From: Luteitalea sp. TBR-22
Lineage (GTDB): Bacteria; Acidobacteriota; Vicinamibacteria; Vicinamibacterales; Vicinamibacteraceae
Length of the DNA: 64,000 nucleotides
Assembly: GCF_016865485.1 (NCBI RefSeq)
Contig: NZ_AP024452.1
Span: 4,362,501 to 4,426,500, forward strand
Direction of reading: 5' to 3'
Shown here: positions 28,548 to 38,676 of the stretch, piece after piece
Layout: each line of letters starts with the position of its first letter
How positions within the stretch are numbered: position 1 is the stretch's first letter
The notes under the pieces: model-generated
What the model was told of the DNA's origin: nothing
The model's database searches: none
What the model saw: only the letters and a program-made list of their open reading frames with translations
Program-made: the position numbers and the translations under genes

Positions 28548-30509
28548 ATGCGGTCGAGGCTGATTCTGGTGGTGGGCGCGGTGGCGCTCGCGATGGGCGT
28601 GGCGCCTGCCGGGGCGCAGTCGCCTCGCGGCAAGCGCGTCTTCGAGGCGCGCTGTGCGCTGTGTCACGGTGGCGATGGCAACGGCGGCGAGCGCGGCCCC
28701 GCCATCACGACGAGGCTGCCCGCACTGTCCGACGGCGACATCACCACTCTCGTGCGGCTCGGACGAGCGGCGCGGGGCATGCCCGCGCAAGCGGTGCCGC
28801 CGGCCGACATGGCGGCCCTGCTCCGCCACCTCCGCTCGATCGAACAGGCCGAGCCGCCCCTGCCCCGCCGGGTCGTGCAGACCGTCTCGGGTGATCGACT
28901 CGAGGGCGACATCCTCGGCGAAGGTCGTCAGGATCTGCAGTTGCGCACCGCCGACGGCACGATCCGCCTCTTGCGCAAGGCCGGCGGCGAGCGCGTGCGC
29001 GAGGTGACCTCCGACGTGGACTGGCCCGGCTACAACGGCGGGCCCGGCGGCAACCGCTTCACCACCCTCGACGGCATCACGCCCGCCAACGTGTCCCGCC
29101 TCGCGCCGCAGTGGATGACCACCATCGGCGAGGCGGGCTCACTGCAGGTCACCCCCGTGGTGGTGGGCGGCATCATGTACGTCGCCGCGCCGAACGAATG
29201 CGTGGCGCTCGACGCGGGCACGGGCCGTCGCCTGTGGCGGTACAAGCGGCCCCGCACCAAGGGCGTGTCCGGGGGCTGGGCCAACCGCGGCGTGGCCGTG
29301 GCCGGCCGGCGCGTCTTCATGATGACCGACCACGCCCACGTGATCGCGCTCGACCGCTTCACCGGCGCGCTGCTCTGGGACACGGCCCTGGCCGACTTCC
29401 GGCAGAACTACTCGGCGACCTCGGCTCCCCTCGTCGCCGGCGACCACGTGATCACCGGCGTGGCGGGCGGCGAGTTCGGCGCCAACGGCTTCCTGGTGGC
29501 CGTCGACCAGGCCACGGGCAAGGAGGCCTGGCGCTTCCACACCGTGCCGCGCCCCGGCGAGCCCGGCTCGGAGACCTGGCAGGGCAAGGACATCACGCAC
29601 GGCGGCGCGCCCACGTGGTTCACCGGCAGCTACGACCCCGAACTGGACGTGGTCTACTGGCCGACCGGCAACCCGTCGAAGGAATACGACGGCTCGGACC
29701 GCAAGGGCGACAACCTGTACGCCTCGTGCATCCTCGCGCTCGATCGCCGGACCGGCCGTCTGCGCTGGCACTACCAGTTCACGCCCCACGACCTGTGGGA
29801 CTGGGACGCGACGCAGACGTCGGTGATCGCCGACCTCGACTGGAACGGCCAGCCACGCAAGGTGCTGATCCACGCCGACCGCAACGGCTTCTTCTACGTG
29901 TTCGACCGCGTCACCGGCGAGCGCCTGCTCTCGACGCCCTTCGTCAAGAACCTCACCTGGGCCACCGGCATCGGCCCCGACGGCCGGCCGCAGCGCGTCG
30001 CCGGCCAGGAGCCCTCGCCCGCCGGCACGCGCGTCTGCCCCTCGCAGGACGGCGCCACCAACTGGTTCTCGCCGTCGTTCGATCCGGCCTCGGGCCTGTA
30101 CTTCGTCCAGGTCTTCGAGAAGTGCAGCATCTACACGACGCGCCCGCAGGGCCCCTGGCGGCCCGGCAAGACGTACCTCGGCGGAAGCCAGCGCACCTCG
30201 CCCGACCCGGTGCCGCAGCGACTGCTGCGCGCCCTCGACGTCCGCACCGGCGCGATTCGCTGGGAGATGCCGCAGGTCGGCCCCGGCGAGTCATGGGGCG
30301 GCACCCTCGCCACGGCCACGGGACTGGTGTTCGTGGCCGAGGAGGGCGGAGCCTTCACGGCCGTCGACGGCAGGACGGGCACGCGCCTCTGGAGCTTCGA
30401 CACCAACCAGGGCTGGAAGGCGTCGCCGATGACCTATCGCTTCGACGGGCGCCAGTACGTCGCCATCGCCGCCGGCTCGGTCGTGATGGCCTTCGCGGTC
30501 CAGGAGTGA
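28548..30509 (+). CDS. Cytochrome c-PQQ dehydrogenase fusion (quinoprotein family)
   Basis: A 653-residue exported protein. The signal peptide is MRSRLILVVGAVALAMGVAPAGA, then a small cytochrome c domain (heme motif CALCH, ~residues 36-40) and a further linker with the ERVREVTSDVDWPGYNGG region. The C-terminal ~500 residues form the eight-bladed PQQ propeller, with blades such as CVALDAGTGRRLWRYK, VIALDRFTGALLWDTA and HDLWDWDATQTSV. It probably oxidises an alcohol, aldose or similar substrate in the periplasm, passing electrons through its own heme. Cytochrome-first order is the reverse of most quinohemoprotein alcohol dehydrogenases. The longer frame upstream is rejected because the signal peptide starts here. 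Confidence 0.9.
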   Translation: MRSRLILVVGAVALAMGVAPAGAQSPRGKRVFEARCALCHGGDGNGGERGPAITTRLPALSDGDITTLVRLGRAARGMPAQAVPPADMAALLRHLRSIEQAEPPLPRRVVQTVSGDRLEGDILGEGRQDLQLRTADGTIRLLRKAGGERVREVTSDVDWPGYNGGPGGNRFTTLDGITPANVSRLAPQWMTTIGEAGSLQVTPVVVGGIMYVAAPNECVALDAGTGRRLWRYKRPRTKGVSGGWANRGVAVAGRRVFMMTDHAHVIALDRFTGALLWDTALADFRQNYSATSAPLVAGDHVITGVAGGEFGANGFLVAVDQATGKEAWRFHTVPRPGEPGSETWQGKDITHGGAPTWFTGSYDPELDVVYWPTGNPSKEYDGSDRKGDNLYASCILALDRRTGRLRWHYQFTPHDLWDWDATQTSVIADLDWNGQPRKVLIHADRNGFFYVFDRVTGERLLSTPFVKNLTWATGIGPDGRPQRVAGQEPSPAGTRVCPSQDGATNWFSPSFDPASGLYFVQVFEKCSIYTTRPQGPWRPGKTYLGGSQRTSPDPVPQRLLRALDVRTGAIRWEMPQVGPGESWGGTLATATGLVFVAEEGGAFTAVDGRTGTRLWSFDTNQGWKASPMTYRFDGRQYVAIAAGSVVMAFAVQE

Positions 30510-30520
30510 GACACCACGCC

Positions 30521-31480
30521 ATGTTCTGGGTGACGATGCTGATGATGCTGTTCGCGCAGGACGTGCCCGCCTCGTTCCCGCAGGCGACGATCACCAACGG
30601 CCGGGTGCGGGCCGTCGTCCTGCTGCCCGACGCCGGCGCCGGGTACTACCGCGGCACGCGCTTCGACTGGTCCGGTGCCGTCGCGAGCCTGCGGGCCGGC
30701 GACCACGAGTACTTCGGGCCGTGGTTCGAGACGCACGACCCGACGGGGCATGACGGCATCACCGGCCCCGTGGAGGAGTTCCAGGCCGGCGAGTCGTCGG
30801 TGGGCTACGCCGAGGCCGCGGCCGGCGGCACGTTCGTGCGCATCGGCGTGGGCCACGTCCGCAAGCCGGAGGAACCCGCATACCGGCGCTTCGGGACCTA
30901 CCAGATCGTCGACCCCGGCACGTGGACGGTCGCCAGGGCAGCCGACCGCATCACCTTCACTCACGTGCTGGGCGAGGCCGGCGGCTACGCCTACGAGTAC
31001 GTCAAGACCCTGCGCCTCGACGGCGACGCGCTCGTCATCGATCACGTGCTGCGCAACACGGGCCGCAAGCGGATCGAGACGCTGGTCTACGACCACAACT
31101 TCTTCACGCTCGACCGCCAGCCCACCGCCCCACCCGTCATCGTCCGCTTCCCCTTCGACCCGAAGCCGCTGCGCCCCGTCGAGCCGTTCGGCGAGATGGC
31201 CGGCCGCGAGCTGCGGTTCAGGAAGGCACTCGGGAAGGGCGAGCACGTGTTCACCGAGTTCGAGGGATTCGGCCCGACGGCGGCCGACTACGACTTCCGC
31301 CTCGAACATGCGGAGACGGGCGCGGGCGTCCGCATCCGGGGCGACCGACCGATCGCGAAGCTGATCTTCTGGTCGGCCTCGCGCACCGCCTGCCCCGAAC
31401 CGTACGTCGACGCCAGCGTCGACCCGGGCCAGCAGACGACGTGGCAGATTCGGTACGACTTCTACGAGGTCAAGCGGTAG
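30521..31480 (+). CDS. Exported galactose-mutarotase-fold-like protein
   Basis: A 319-residue protein with a short N-terminal hydrophobic segment (MFWVTMLMMLFAQDVPA). The body is beta-rich and resembles the galactose-mutarotase/glycoside-hydrolase super-sandwich: NGRVRAVVLLPDAGAGYYRG, ETLVYDHNFFTLDRQ, RELRFRKALG. Function not established; it may bind or process a sugar. It follows the PQQ dehydrogenase by 11 bp and is probably co-transcribed with it, so a joint role in periplasmic sugar oxidation is plausible but unproven. The stop codon TAG is the one inside the GGTAGGGC end of a small repeat. Confidence 0.65.
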   Translation: MFWVTMLMMLFAQDVPASFPQATITNGRVRAVVLLPDAGAGYYRGTRFDWSGAVASLRAGDHEYFGPWFETHDPTGHDGITGPVEEFQAGESSVGYAEAAAGGTFVRIGVGHVRKPEEPAYRRFGTYQIVDPGTWTVARAADRITFTHVLGEAGGYAYEYVKTLRLDGDALVIDHVLRNTGRKRIETLVYDHNFFTLDRQPTAPPVIVRFPFDPKPLRPVEPFGEMAGRELRFRKALGKGEHVFTEFEGFGPTAADYDFRLEHAETGAGVRIRGDRPIAKLIFWSASRTACPEPYVDASVDPGQQTTWQIRYDFYEVKR

Positions 31481-31539
31481 GGCGCGGTCTCCGACCGCGC
31501 CGCTGTCGATGGCGGCCGGGTGGGACACCCGGCCCTACC
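31476..31539. repeat. Near-complete small repeat with GGTAGGGC / GCCCTACC ends
   Basis: A 64-bp copy of the element at 4870, with the same GGTAGGGCGCGGTCTCCGAC left part and GGTGGGACACC right part, and a shorter spacer. Its left end supplies the stop codon of the upstream gene. Confidence 0.75.
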
Positions 31540-31547
31540 TGTGTGGC

Positions 31548-32636
31548 CTAGAGGCTCAGACTCGGGTCGGCGTTGAAGTCGAGGACCGCCCCGCGCGTCC
31601 CCGACTCCCACCGGCGAAGACCGGCGGCGGCGATCATCGCGGCGTTGTCGGTGGCCAGGGCGACGCTCGGCACGAACACCGGCAGGCCGACCGCGGCACC
31701 CCGCCTCTCCGCCTCGGCGCGCAGGCCGGCGTTTGCCGCCACGCCGCCGGCGATGCCGATCGCCCGTGCGTCGAACCACTCCGCCGCGCGGAACGTCCGG
31801 TCGAGCAACGTCTGCACGACGACGCGCTGGAAGCTGGCGCAGATGTCGTCCACGTCGGCATCGGTCAGCGGGCGCGCGCCGCCGTCGGTCGCCAGTTCGA
31901 CATGCCGGCGCACCGCCGTCTTGAGGCCACTGAAGCTGAAGTCGGTCCGCCGCTTCAGCACCGACTCGAAGCCCGCCGGCAGGTGCGTGGCCGGCCCGGG
32001 TTCGCGCGCGTCGTGCGTCAGCTTGGGAATCGGGAACGCGATGGCGTGCGGATTGCCCTGCCGCGCCCGCCTGTCGACGATCGGCCCGCCCGGGTAGCCG
32101 AGCCCCACCAGCTTGGCCACCTTGTCGTATGCCTCACCGGCCGCGTCATCGCGCGTGCGCCCCACCAGTTGGTACACGCCGGCTGACGGCAGGTGGTACA
32201 GGCTGGTGTGCCCACCGGACACGACGAGCACGATGGCCGGATACGGCAACTCGCCGTTGTGCAGGACGAGCGACTCGATGTGGCCGGCCAGGTGATGGAC
32301 CGGCACGACGGGGATGTTGCGCGCCGCGCCGACGGCCTTGGCAAAGCTCACGCCGACGAGCAGCGACCCCACAAGGCCCGGGCCCTGCGTCACGGCGATC
32401 GCGTCGATGCCGGCCCACGTCGCCTGCGCCTGGTCGAGTGCCTGCCCGACGACGCCGACGATGTCGCGCAGGTGCTGGCGGGCGGCCAGCTCGGGGACGA
32501 CCCCGCCCCACTCCCGATGGATCGCCACCTGCGAGGCGACCACGCTCGATCGCAGCTGCCACGCCCCCGGCCCGGTGGCTTCGACCACCGCCGCGGCGGT
32601 TTCGTCGCAGCTGCTCTCGATGCCGAGCACGCGCAT
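31548..32636 (-). CDS. tsaD: tRNA N6-adenosine threonylcarbamoyltransferase TsaD
   Basis: A 362-residue ASKHA-fold enzyme that transfers threonylcarbamoyl to A37 of tRNAs reading ANN codons. The start motif [19 protein letters not shown], metal site HHLAGHIES and SGGHTSLYHL are diagnostic. GEAYDKVAKLVGLGYPGG and GGVAANAGLR complete the family pattern. Its start codon overlaps the mtnA stop by one base (TGATG), so it is the last gene of the salvage operon in this direction. A GGTAGGGC element sits 9 bp past its end. Confidence 0.97.
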   Translation of the reverse strand: MRVLGIESSCDETAAAVVEATGPGAWQLRSSVVASQVAIHREWGGVVPELAARQHLRDIVGVVGQALDQAQATWAGIDAIAVTQGPGLVGSLLVGVSFAKAVGAARNIPVVPVHHLAGHIESLVLHNGELPYPAIVLVVSGGHTSLYHLPSAGVYQLVGRTRDDAAGEAYDKVAKLVGLGYPGGPIVDRRARQGNPHAIAFPIPKLTHDAREPGPATHLPAGFESVLKRRTDFSFSGLKTAVRRHVELATDGGARPLTDADVDDICASFQRVVVQTLLDRTFRAAEWFDARAIGIAGGVAANAGLRAEAERRGAAVGLPVFVPSVALATDNAAMIAAAGLRRWESGTRGAVLDFNADPSLSL

Positions 32637-33700
32637 CAGCGTGCCGCGGCTGCCACGGGCTCGCCGAACATCGCCGCGAGCGACTCGGTGTACGGGGCGC
32701 GCGCCACGCCCTTCTCGGTGATGATGCCGGCGATGAAGCGGTGCGGGGTCACGTCGAACGACGGGTTGAACACCTTGGCGCCGACCGGCGCGATCTGCGT
32801 CGTCCCCACGTGCGTCACCTCCCTGGCGTGGCGTTCCTCGATGGGAATCGCGCTGCCGGCGGGGGTCCTCATGTCGACGGTCGACAGCGGCGCCGCGACG
32901 TAGAACGGAATGCCGTGCTCACGCGCCAGGACGGCCACCGAGTACGTGCCGATCTTGTTGGCCGCATCCCCGTTGGCGGCGATGCGATCGGCGCCGACGA
33001 CGATGAAGTTGATGCGCCCGTCGCGCATCAGCACGCCCGCCATGTTGTCGGAGATGACGGTCGTGTCGATGCCGTCGCGCACGAGCTCCCACGCCGTCAG
33101 GCGCGCGCCCTGCAGCACCGGCCGGGTCTCGTCGGCGAACACCCGCACGTGGCGTCCCTGCTCGATCGCGCCGCGGATGACCCCGAGTGCCGTGCCGTAG
33201 CCCGCCGTCGCCAACGCGCCGGCATTGCAGTGCGTGAGGATACCCGCCTCGGCCGGCACGAGGGCGCCGCCATGGCGGCCGATGGCGCGGCAGCTCTCGA
33301 GATCCTCGTCGTGGATGGCCTGCGCCTCGGCCAGCATGATGGCGCGCAGGTCGTCGACGCTCGCGCCCGCGAGGACCCGCTCGGAGAACACGCGCTTCAT
33401 GCGGTCGATGGCCCAGAACAGGTTGACCGCCGTGGGCCGCGTGCCCGCGAGCAGGTCGCAGTCCTTGAGGAACTCGGTCGTCAGCTGCTTGGTGCCGGCC
33501 GCCTTGCTGCGGCGCACCGACAGCGCCAGGCCGAACGCGGCCGAGACGCCGATCGCCGGGGCGCCACGGATGACCATCGTCTTGATGGCCCTGGCGACTT
33601 CAGCGGGGGTCTTGCAGGTGACGTAGATTTCGCGAGTCGGCAGCTTGCGCTGGTCCACCATGACCACCGCGTCGTCCTGCCAGGCGATTGTCGGAAGCAT
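32636..33700 (-). CDS. mtnA: S-methyl-5-thioribose-1-phosphate isomerase
   Basis: A 354-residue enzyme of the methionine salvage pathway, converting methylthioribose-1-phosphate to the ribulose form. Visible elements: [37 protein letters not shown], the active-site Cys within it, and [12 protein letters not shown]...[12 protein letters not shown]. The C-terminus has the [21 protein letters not shown] signature. Its stop overlaps tsaD. It lies 40 bp after the cytidine deaminase gene in the same direction; the purine nucleoside phosphorylase further upstream may supply methylthioribose-1-phosphate from methylthioadenosine. Confidence 0.96.
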   Translation of the reverse strand: MLPTIAWQDDAVVMVDQRKLPTREIYVTCKTPAEVARAIKTMVIRGAPAIGVSAAFGLALSVRRSKAAGTKQLTTEFLKDCDLLAGTRPTAVNLFWAIDRMKRVFSERVLAGASVDDLRAIMLAEAQAIHDEDLESCRAIGRHGGALVPAEAGILTHCNAGALATAGYGTALGVIRGAIEQGRHVRVFADETRPVLQGARLTAWELVRDGIDTTVISDNMAGVLMRDGRINFIVVGADRIAANGDAANKIGTYSVAVLAREHGIPFYVAAPLSTVDMRTPAGSAIPIEERHAREVTHVGTTQIAPVGAKVFNPSFDVTPHRFIAGIITEKGVARAPYTESLAAMFGEPVAAAAR

Positions 33701-33740
33701 CCGACGATGATACCGACGGAAAGGGGAGAAGAGTAGAAGG

Positions 33741-34178
33741 CTACCCTTCCTTTTTCGCCGTTCCCAGGATCCGTCGGTCGAACGGCCATGGGAGGAGGGC
33801 GGCGAGGCCGAGGACGGCCTTCACCTCGGCCGGGGTCGCCATCACCACCGGGACATCGCCGCAGAATTCCCACAGGATCTGGCGGCAGGCCCCGCAGGGC
33901 GGGGTCGGCTCCTCGGTGTCGGCCACGACGACGACGGCGGTGAACTCGTCGGGGCGCATGCCCTCGGAAATCGCCTTGAACACGGCCACGCGCTCGGCGC
34001 ACACGGTGAGGCCATAGGTGGCGTTCTCGACGTTGCAGCCCGTCACGATCCGCCCGTCGCGGTGGCGCAGCGCGGCGCCGACCGCGAAGTGCGAGTACGG
34101 CGCCCAGGCGTGCTGGCGGACGGCGCGGGCCGCCGCCACGAGCTCGTCGTCGCGGAAGTCGACCGCCTTGTCCGTCAC
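33741..34178 (-). CDS. cdd: Cytidine deaminase
   Basis: A 145-residue homotetramer-type cytidine/deoxycytidine deaminase giving uridine. The zinc site is complete: [20 protein letters not shown] (CAE) and [14 protein letters not shown] (PCGAC). The N-terminus is read as [14 protein letters not shown] from GTG 34178, whose GTG overlaps the purine nucleoside phosphorylase stop by four bases. The C-terminus ends in LLPWPFD, typical of the family. It works in pyrimidine salvage with the nearby thymidine phosphorylase. Confidence 0.95.
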   Translation of the reverse strand: MTDKAVDFRDDELVAAARAVRQHAWAPYSHFAVGAALRHRDGRIVTGCNVENATYGLTVCAERVAVFKAISEGMRPDEFTAVVVVADTEEPTPPCGACRQILWEFCGDVPVVMATPAEVKAVLGLAALLPWPFDRRILGTAKKEG

Positions 34179-35008
34179 GCCTTCACCATGCGCGCGATGA
34201 AGGCATCGAGCAGCGCGATGAACTGGCCGCGCACCCGCGCCGCGGTCTCCATCACCTCGTCGTGCTGCAGCGGCTGGTCCACCACCCCGGCCGCGGGGTT
34301 GGTGATGCACGAGATGCCGGCGACGCGGGCGCCCATGTGCCGCGCCGCGATGGCCTCGGGTACGGTGGACATGCCGACGGCGTCGGCACCCAGCGCCCGG
34401 AACGCACGAATCTCGGCCGGCGTCTCGTAGCTCGGTCCCATCGTGGCCAGGTACACGCCCTGCTGCAGTGGCACGCCGACGGCGGCCGCCGCCTCTACCG
34501 CCATCGCGCGGAGCTCGCGGTCGTACACGTAGGTCATGTCCGGGAAGCGCACGCCGAGCGCATCGACGTTCGGCCCGACCAGCGGATTGGCGCCGAGCAG
34601 GTTGATGTGGTCCTCGATCAGCATCAGCGCGCCCTGCGTGAACGCGGTGTTGATGCCCCCCGCTGCGTTGGTGAGCAGGATGCGCGGCACCCCCCAGCGC
34701 GCCATGGCGCGGACGCCGAAGACCGCCCGCGACACGTGATGCCCCTCGTACAGGTGCGCCCGGCCAGAGAGCGCCGCGACACGCGCGCCGGAGGCGTGCG
34801 TCCCGACCACCAGCTTGCCGGCGTGGCCCACCACGGCCGACGAGGGCCATTCGGGAATGGCGGCGTAGGGCAGCACCGTGGCATCGGCCAGGGTCTCGGC
34901 GAAGGCACCGAGGCCGGAGCCGAGCACCACGGCGACGTCCGGCGCGGCGCCGGCGCGCTGGCGCAGGACGGAAACGGCGTTGTCGAGGGACGAAAGCAGG
35001 TCGGACAT
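34175..35008 (-). CDS. Purine nucleoside phosphorylase, trimeric type
   Basis: A 277-residue phosphorylase of the trimeric PNP/MTAP class, splitting inosine/guanosine (or methylthioadenosine) to base and ribose-1-phosphate. Phosphate-binding GSGLGAF near residue 33, VVGHAGKLVVG, then RAHLYEGHHV with the His-Tyr pair, and the base-site NAAGGINTAF and YETPAEIRAF are seen. The base-specificity segment GADAVGMSTVPEAIAARHMG resembles the guanosine/inosine enzymes. Its stop codon is inside the deaminase start (GTGA). Because mtnA is also here, it might instead serve methylthioadenosine; the motifs do not settle this. Confidence 0.93.
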   Translation of the reverse strand: MSDLLSSLDNAVSVLRQRAGAAPDVAVVLGSGLGAFAETLADATVLPYAAIPEWPSSAVVGHAGKLVVGTHASGARVAALSGRAHLYEGHHVSRAVFGVRAMARWGVPRILLTNAAGGINTAFTQGALMLIEDHINLLGANPLVGPNVDALGVRFPDMTYVYDRELRAMAVEAAAAVGVPLQQGVYLATMGPSYETPAEIRAFRALGADAVGMSTVPEAIAARHMGARVAGISCITNPAAGVVDQPLQHDEVMETAARVRGQFIALLDAFIARMVKA

Positions 35009-35045
35009 GGCAACGACTCGAGGCTCGGGACTCAGGGTTCAGGGC

Positions 35046-35055
<10 letters not shown>
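34998..35055. repeat. Heptamer array, GGGCTCA class
   Basis: CGACTCG, AGGCTCG, GGACTCA, GGGTTCA, GGGCTCA, GGGCGCA in 7-bp register between the thymidine phosphorylase and PNP genes. It starts near the PNP start codon and touches the phosphorylase stop. Confidence 0.8.
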
Positions 35056-36383
<1,328 letters not shown>

Positions 36384-36412
36384 GAGGGGCGTCAGTATAC
36401 TGGCTCGCCTCC

Positions 36413-38095
36413 ATGCCCCGAATCCTGTCGTTGCTCCTGGCCCTGGCCGTCGCCGGCGCCGCCACGGTCGCGCGCGAGGCGCAGCCGCCCGCCGCGCCCG
36501 CCGACCTGATCGTCACCAACGCGCGCGTCTACACCGTCGACCAGGCGCGCCCCGAGGCGCAGGCGGTCGCCGTCCGCGGGAACCGGATCGTGGCCGTCGG
36601 CACGACGACCGAGGCGCTCGCGCTGAAGGGCCCCGCAACGCAGGTGATCGACGCCGTCGGACGCGCCGTCATCCCCGGCCTGCACGACGCGCACGGGCAC
36701 GTGCTCGGGCTCGGCCAGGGCCTGCAGGATCTCGACCTCCGCGGCACGACGAGCGCCGCGGCCATCGCCGAGAAGGTCCGCGCCAGGGCCGCGACCCTGC
36801 CCAGGGGCCAGTGGATCCAGGGCCGGGGCTGGGACCAGAACGACTGGGCCGATACGGCGTGGCCGACCGCCGCGGTGCTCGACGCGGCGGCGCCCGACCA
36901 TCCCGTGTTCCTGTCGCGGGTGGACGGACACGCCGCCTGGGTGAACCACGCAGCCCTCGCGGCTGCCGGGGTGACGGCGAGCGTCGCCGACCCGGAGGGC
37001 GGTCGTGTCATCCGGAACGCCGCCGGCGCGCCCACCGGGGTGCTCGTCGACACCGCGCAGGCGCTGGTGTCGCGCCGCATCCCGGCGCCGACGCGCGCCA
37101 CGCTGCGCGAGCGACTCCGGCTCGCCGACGACCTGCTCGCGCGCCTCGGGGTCACGATGGTCCACGACGCGGGCGTGGCCTGGGACGACGCCGCGATGTA
37201 CCGGGCGGTGGCCGACGAGGAGCGACTGAAGACGCGGCTGTACGTGATGCTGCGCCCGCCACGCCAGGGTGAGACGCTGCCCCGCCCGCTGATCGGCCAC
37301 GCCGCGCACCTGCTCACCGTCCGTGCGGTGAAGCTGGTGGCCGACGGCGCGCTCGGATCGCGCGGCGCGGCGCTGCACGATCCCTACACCGACGAGCCCT
37401 CGACGCGGGGCCTGCTGGTGACCTCACCCGAGCAGTTGCACGCGCAGGCGCTGGCGGCGGTCAGGGCCGGCTACCAGCCGTGCATCCACGCGATCGGCGA
37501 TCGGGCCAACACCGCGGTGCTCGACCTGTTCGAGCAGCTGCAGCGCGAGGTGCCGGGCAGCCGCGCCCTGCGCATGCGCAACGAGCACGCGCAGATCCTG
37601 CGCCCCGCCGACATCCCGCGGTTCGCCGCGCTCGACGTGATCGCCTCGATCCAGACGACGCACGCGACGTCGGACATGCCGTGGGCGGCGCGACGGCTCG
37701 GTGAGGCGCGCACGCGGGCCGGCGGCTACGTGTGGCAGGCGCTGAAGCAGTCGGGGGCCCGGCTGGCCAATGGGTCCGACTTCCCCGTCGAGGAGCCCAA
37801 TCCGATGTTCGGGTTCTACGCGGCCGTCACACGCCAGGACCGGCAGGGTCAGCCGCCCGACGGCTGGATGCCCGACCAGCGGCTGTCGCGCGCCGAGGCC
37901 CTGCACGCCGCCACGGCGGGCGCAGCGTATGCCGCGCACCTCGAACGGGACCTCGGCGTTCTCCGGCCGGGCATGCTGGCCGACCTGTTGGTGCTGTCGG
38001 ACGACATCATGCAGGTGCCGGCCCCGCGCATCCTGGAGGCGCGACCGCTGGTGACCATCCGAGGCGGCCGGGTGACCTTCCGAGATGGCCTCTGA
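36413..38095 (+). CDS. Exported amidohydrolase (YtcJ-like, amidohydrolase 3)
   Basis: A 560-residue zinc-dependent hydrolase of the amidohydrolase superfamily. The first ~22 residues form a signal peptide (LSLLLALAVAGAATVAREAQ). The metal ligands start in GLHDAHGHVLGLG, then a Lys/His pair around VKLVADGALGSRGAAL, CIHAIGDRANTAVLDL and NGSDFPVEEPNP. It probably hydrolyses a cyclic amide, hydantoin-like or related substrate outside the cytoplasm; the exact substrate is unclear for this family. The gene overlaps the next, small membrane protein by 11 bp. Confidence 0.9.
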   Translation: MPRILSLLLALAVAGAATVAREAQPPAAPADLIVTNARVYTVDQARPEAQAVAVRGNRIVAVGTTTEALALKGPATQVIDAVGRAVIPGLHDAHGHVLGLGQGLQDLDLRGTTSAAAIAEKVRARAATLPRGQWIQGRGWDQNDWADTAWPTAAVLDAAAPDHPVFLSRVDGHAAWVNHAALAAAGVTASVADPEGGRVIRNAAGAPTGVLVDTAQALVSRRIPAPTRATLRERLRLADDLLARLGVTMVHDAGVAWDDAAMYRAVADEERLKTRLYVMLRPPRQGETLPRPLIGHAAHLLTVRAVKLVADGALGSRGAALHDPYTDEPSTRGLLVTSPEQLHAQALAAVRAGYQPCIHAIGDRANTAVLDLFEQLQREVPGSRALRMRNEHAQILRPADIPRFAALDVIASIQTTHATSDMPWAARRLGEARTRAGGYVWQALKQSGARLANGSDFPVEEPNPMFGFYAAVTRQDRQGQPPDGWMPDQRLSRAEALHAATAGAAYAAHLERDLGVLRPGMLADLLVLSDDIMQVPAPRILEARPLVTIRGGRVTFRDGL

Positions 38096-38546
38096 AGCGA
38101 CGCGCGCGTTGCTGGCCGGGGCCGCGACCCTGGTCCTGGCGCTGGCGGCCCTGACGATCCAGACCCTCCGGATCCCGGGACACGCGCCGCACCGCGTCGT
38201 GGCGGAATTGCGCCTGGCGCAGGCCGCGGCGGTCCTCCTGGCCTTCTCCGCCGCGTTCCTCGCCGGCATGGGCGCGTCGGCGGCGGGTCCGGTGGCGGCC
38301 CTGGACATGGCCTGCGCGGTGCTGGCCTGTGGCCTGGCCCTGATGACGCTCGTGCGCGATCCACGCGCCGCGCTGGCCTGGTTGGGCGCCGCGTTCCTTG
38401 GGCGCGCCGTCCTCGACCTCGGGCACGCGCTCGGCTGGCTCCCGCCGGTGGCCGCGCCCCGCGGCGTCCTGGCCGGCAGCCTCGTGGCCAACCTGTGCGC
38501 GGCCGCCTGCTGCGCCCTGCCGTTGCTGAGGACTCCTCTCAGGTAG
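38085..38546 (+). CDS. Small membrane protein of unknown function
   Basis: A 153-residue protein with about four to five transmembrane helices (LLAGAATLVLALAALTIQTL; LAQAAAVLLAFSAAFLAG; VAALDMACAVLACGLALM; AALAWLGAAFLGRAVLDL; VANLCAAACCALPLLRT). No family is recognised and there are no charged active-site motifs. It overlaps the amidohydrolase stop by 11 bp, so co-expression is likely. Its stop codon TAG is the one within the GGTAGAGC end of a degenerate small repeat. Confidence 0.65.
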   Translation: MASEATRALLAGAATLVLALAALTIQTLRIPGHAPHRVVAELRLAQAAAVLLAFSAAFLAGMGASAAGPVAALDMACAVLACGLALMTLVRDPRAALAWLGAAFLGRAVLDLGHALGWLPPVAAPRGVLAGSLVANLCAAACCALPLLRTPLR

Positions 38547-38603
38547 AGCGCGGTCTTCGAGACCGGTGGGTTCATGGCAGACGCCGGCGCGGGACACGCC
38601 GCC
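38541..38603. repeat. Degenerate GGTAGGGC-type repeat
   Basis: Begins AGGTAGAGCGCGGTCTTCGA and ends GGGACACGCCGCCCTGG: both halves resemble the complete elements at 4870 and 31476 but are mutated. It supplies the stop codon of the small membrane protein. Confidence 0.55.
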
Positions 38604-38676
38604 CTGGCTCGAACGCCGTAGACTAGGAGGCCGGGCCGCGCCGGTGCGGCCCTCCCCTCCCGGAGGATCGTTGCCG

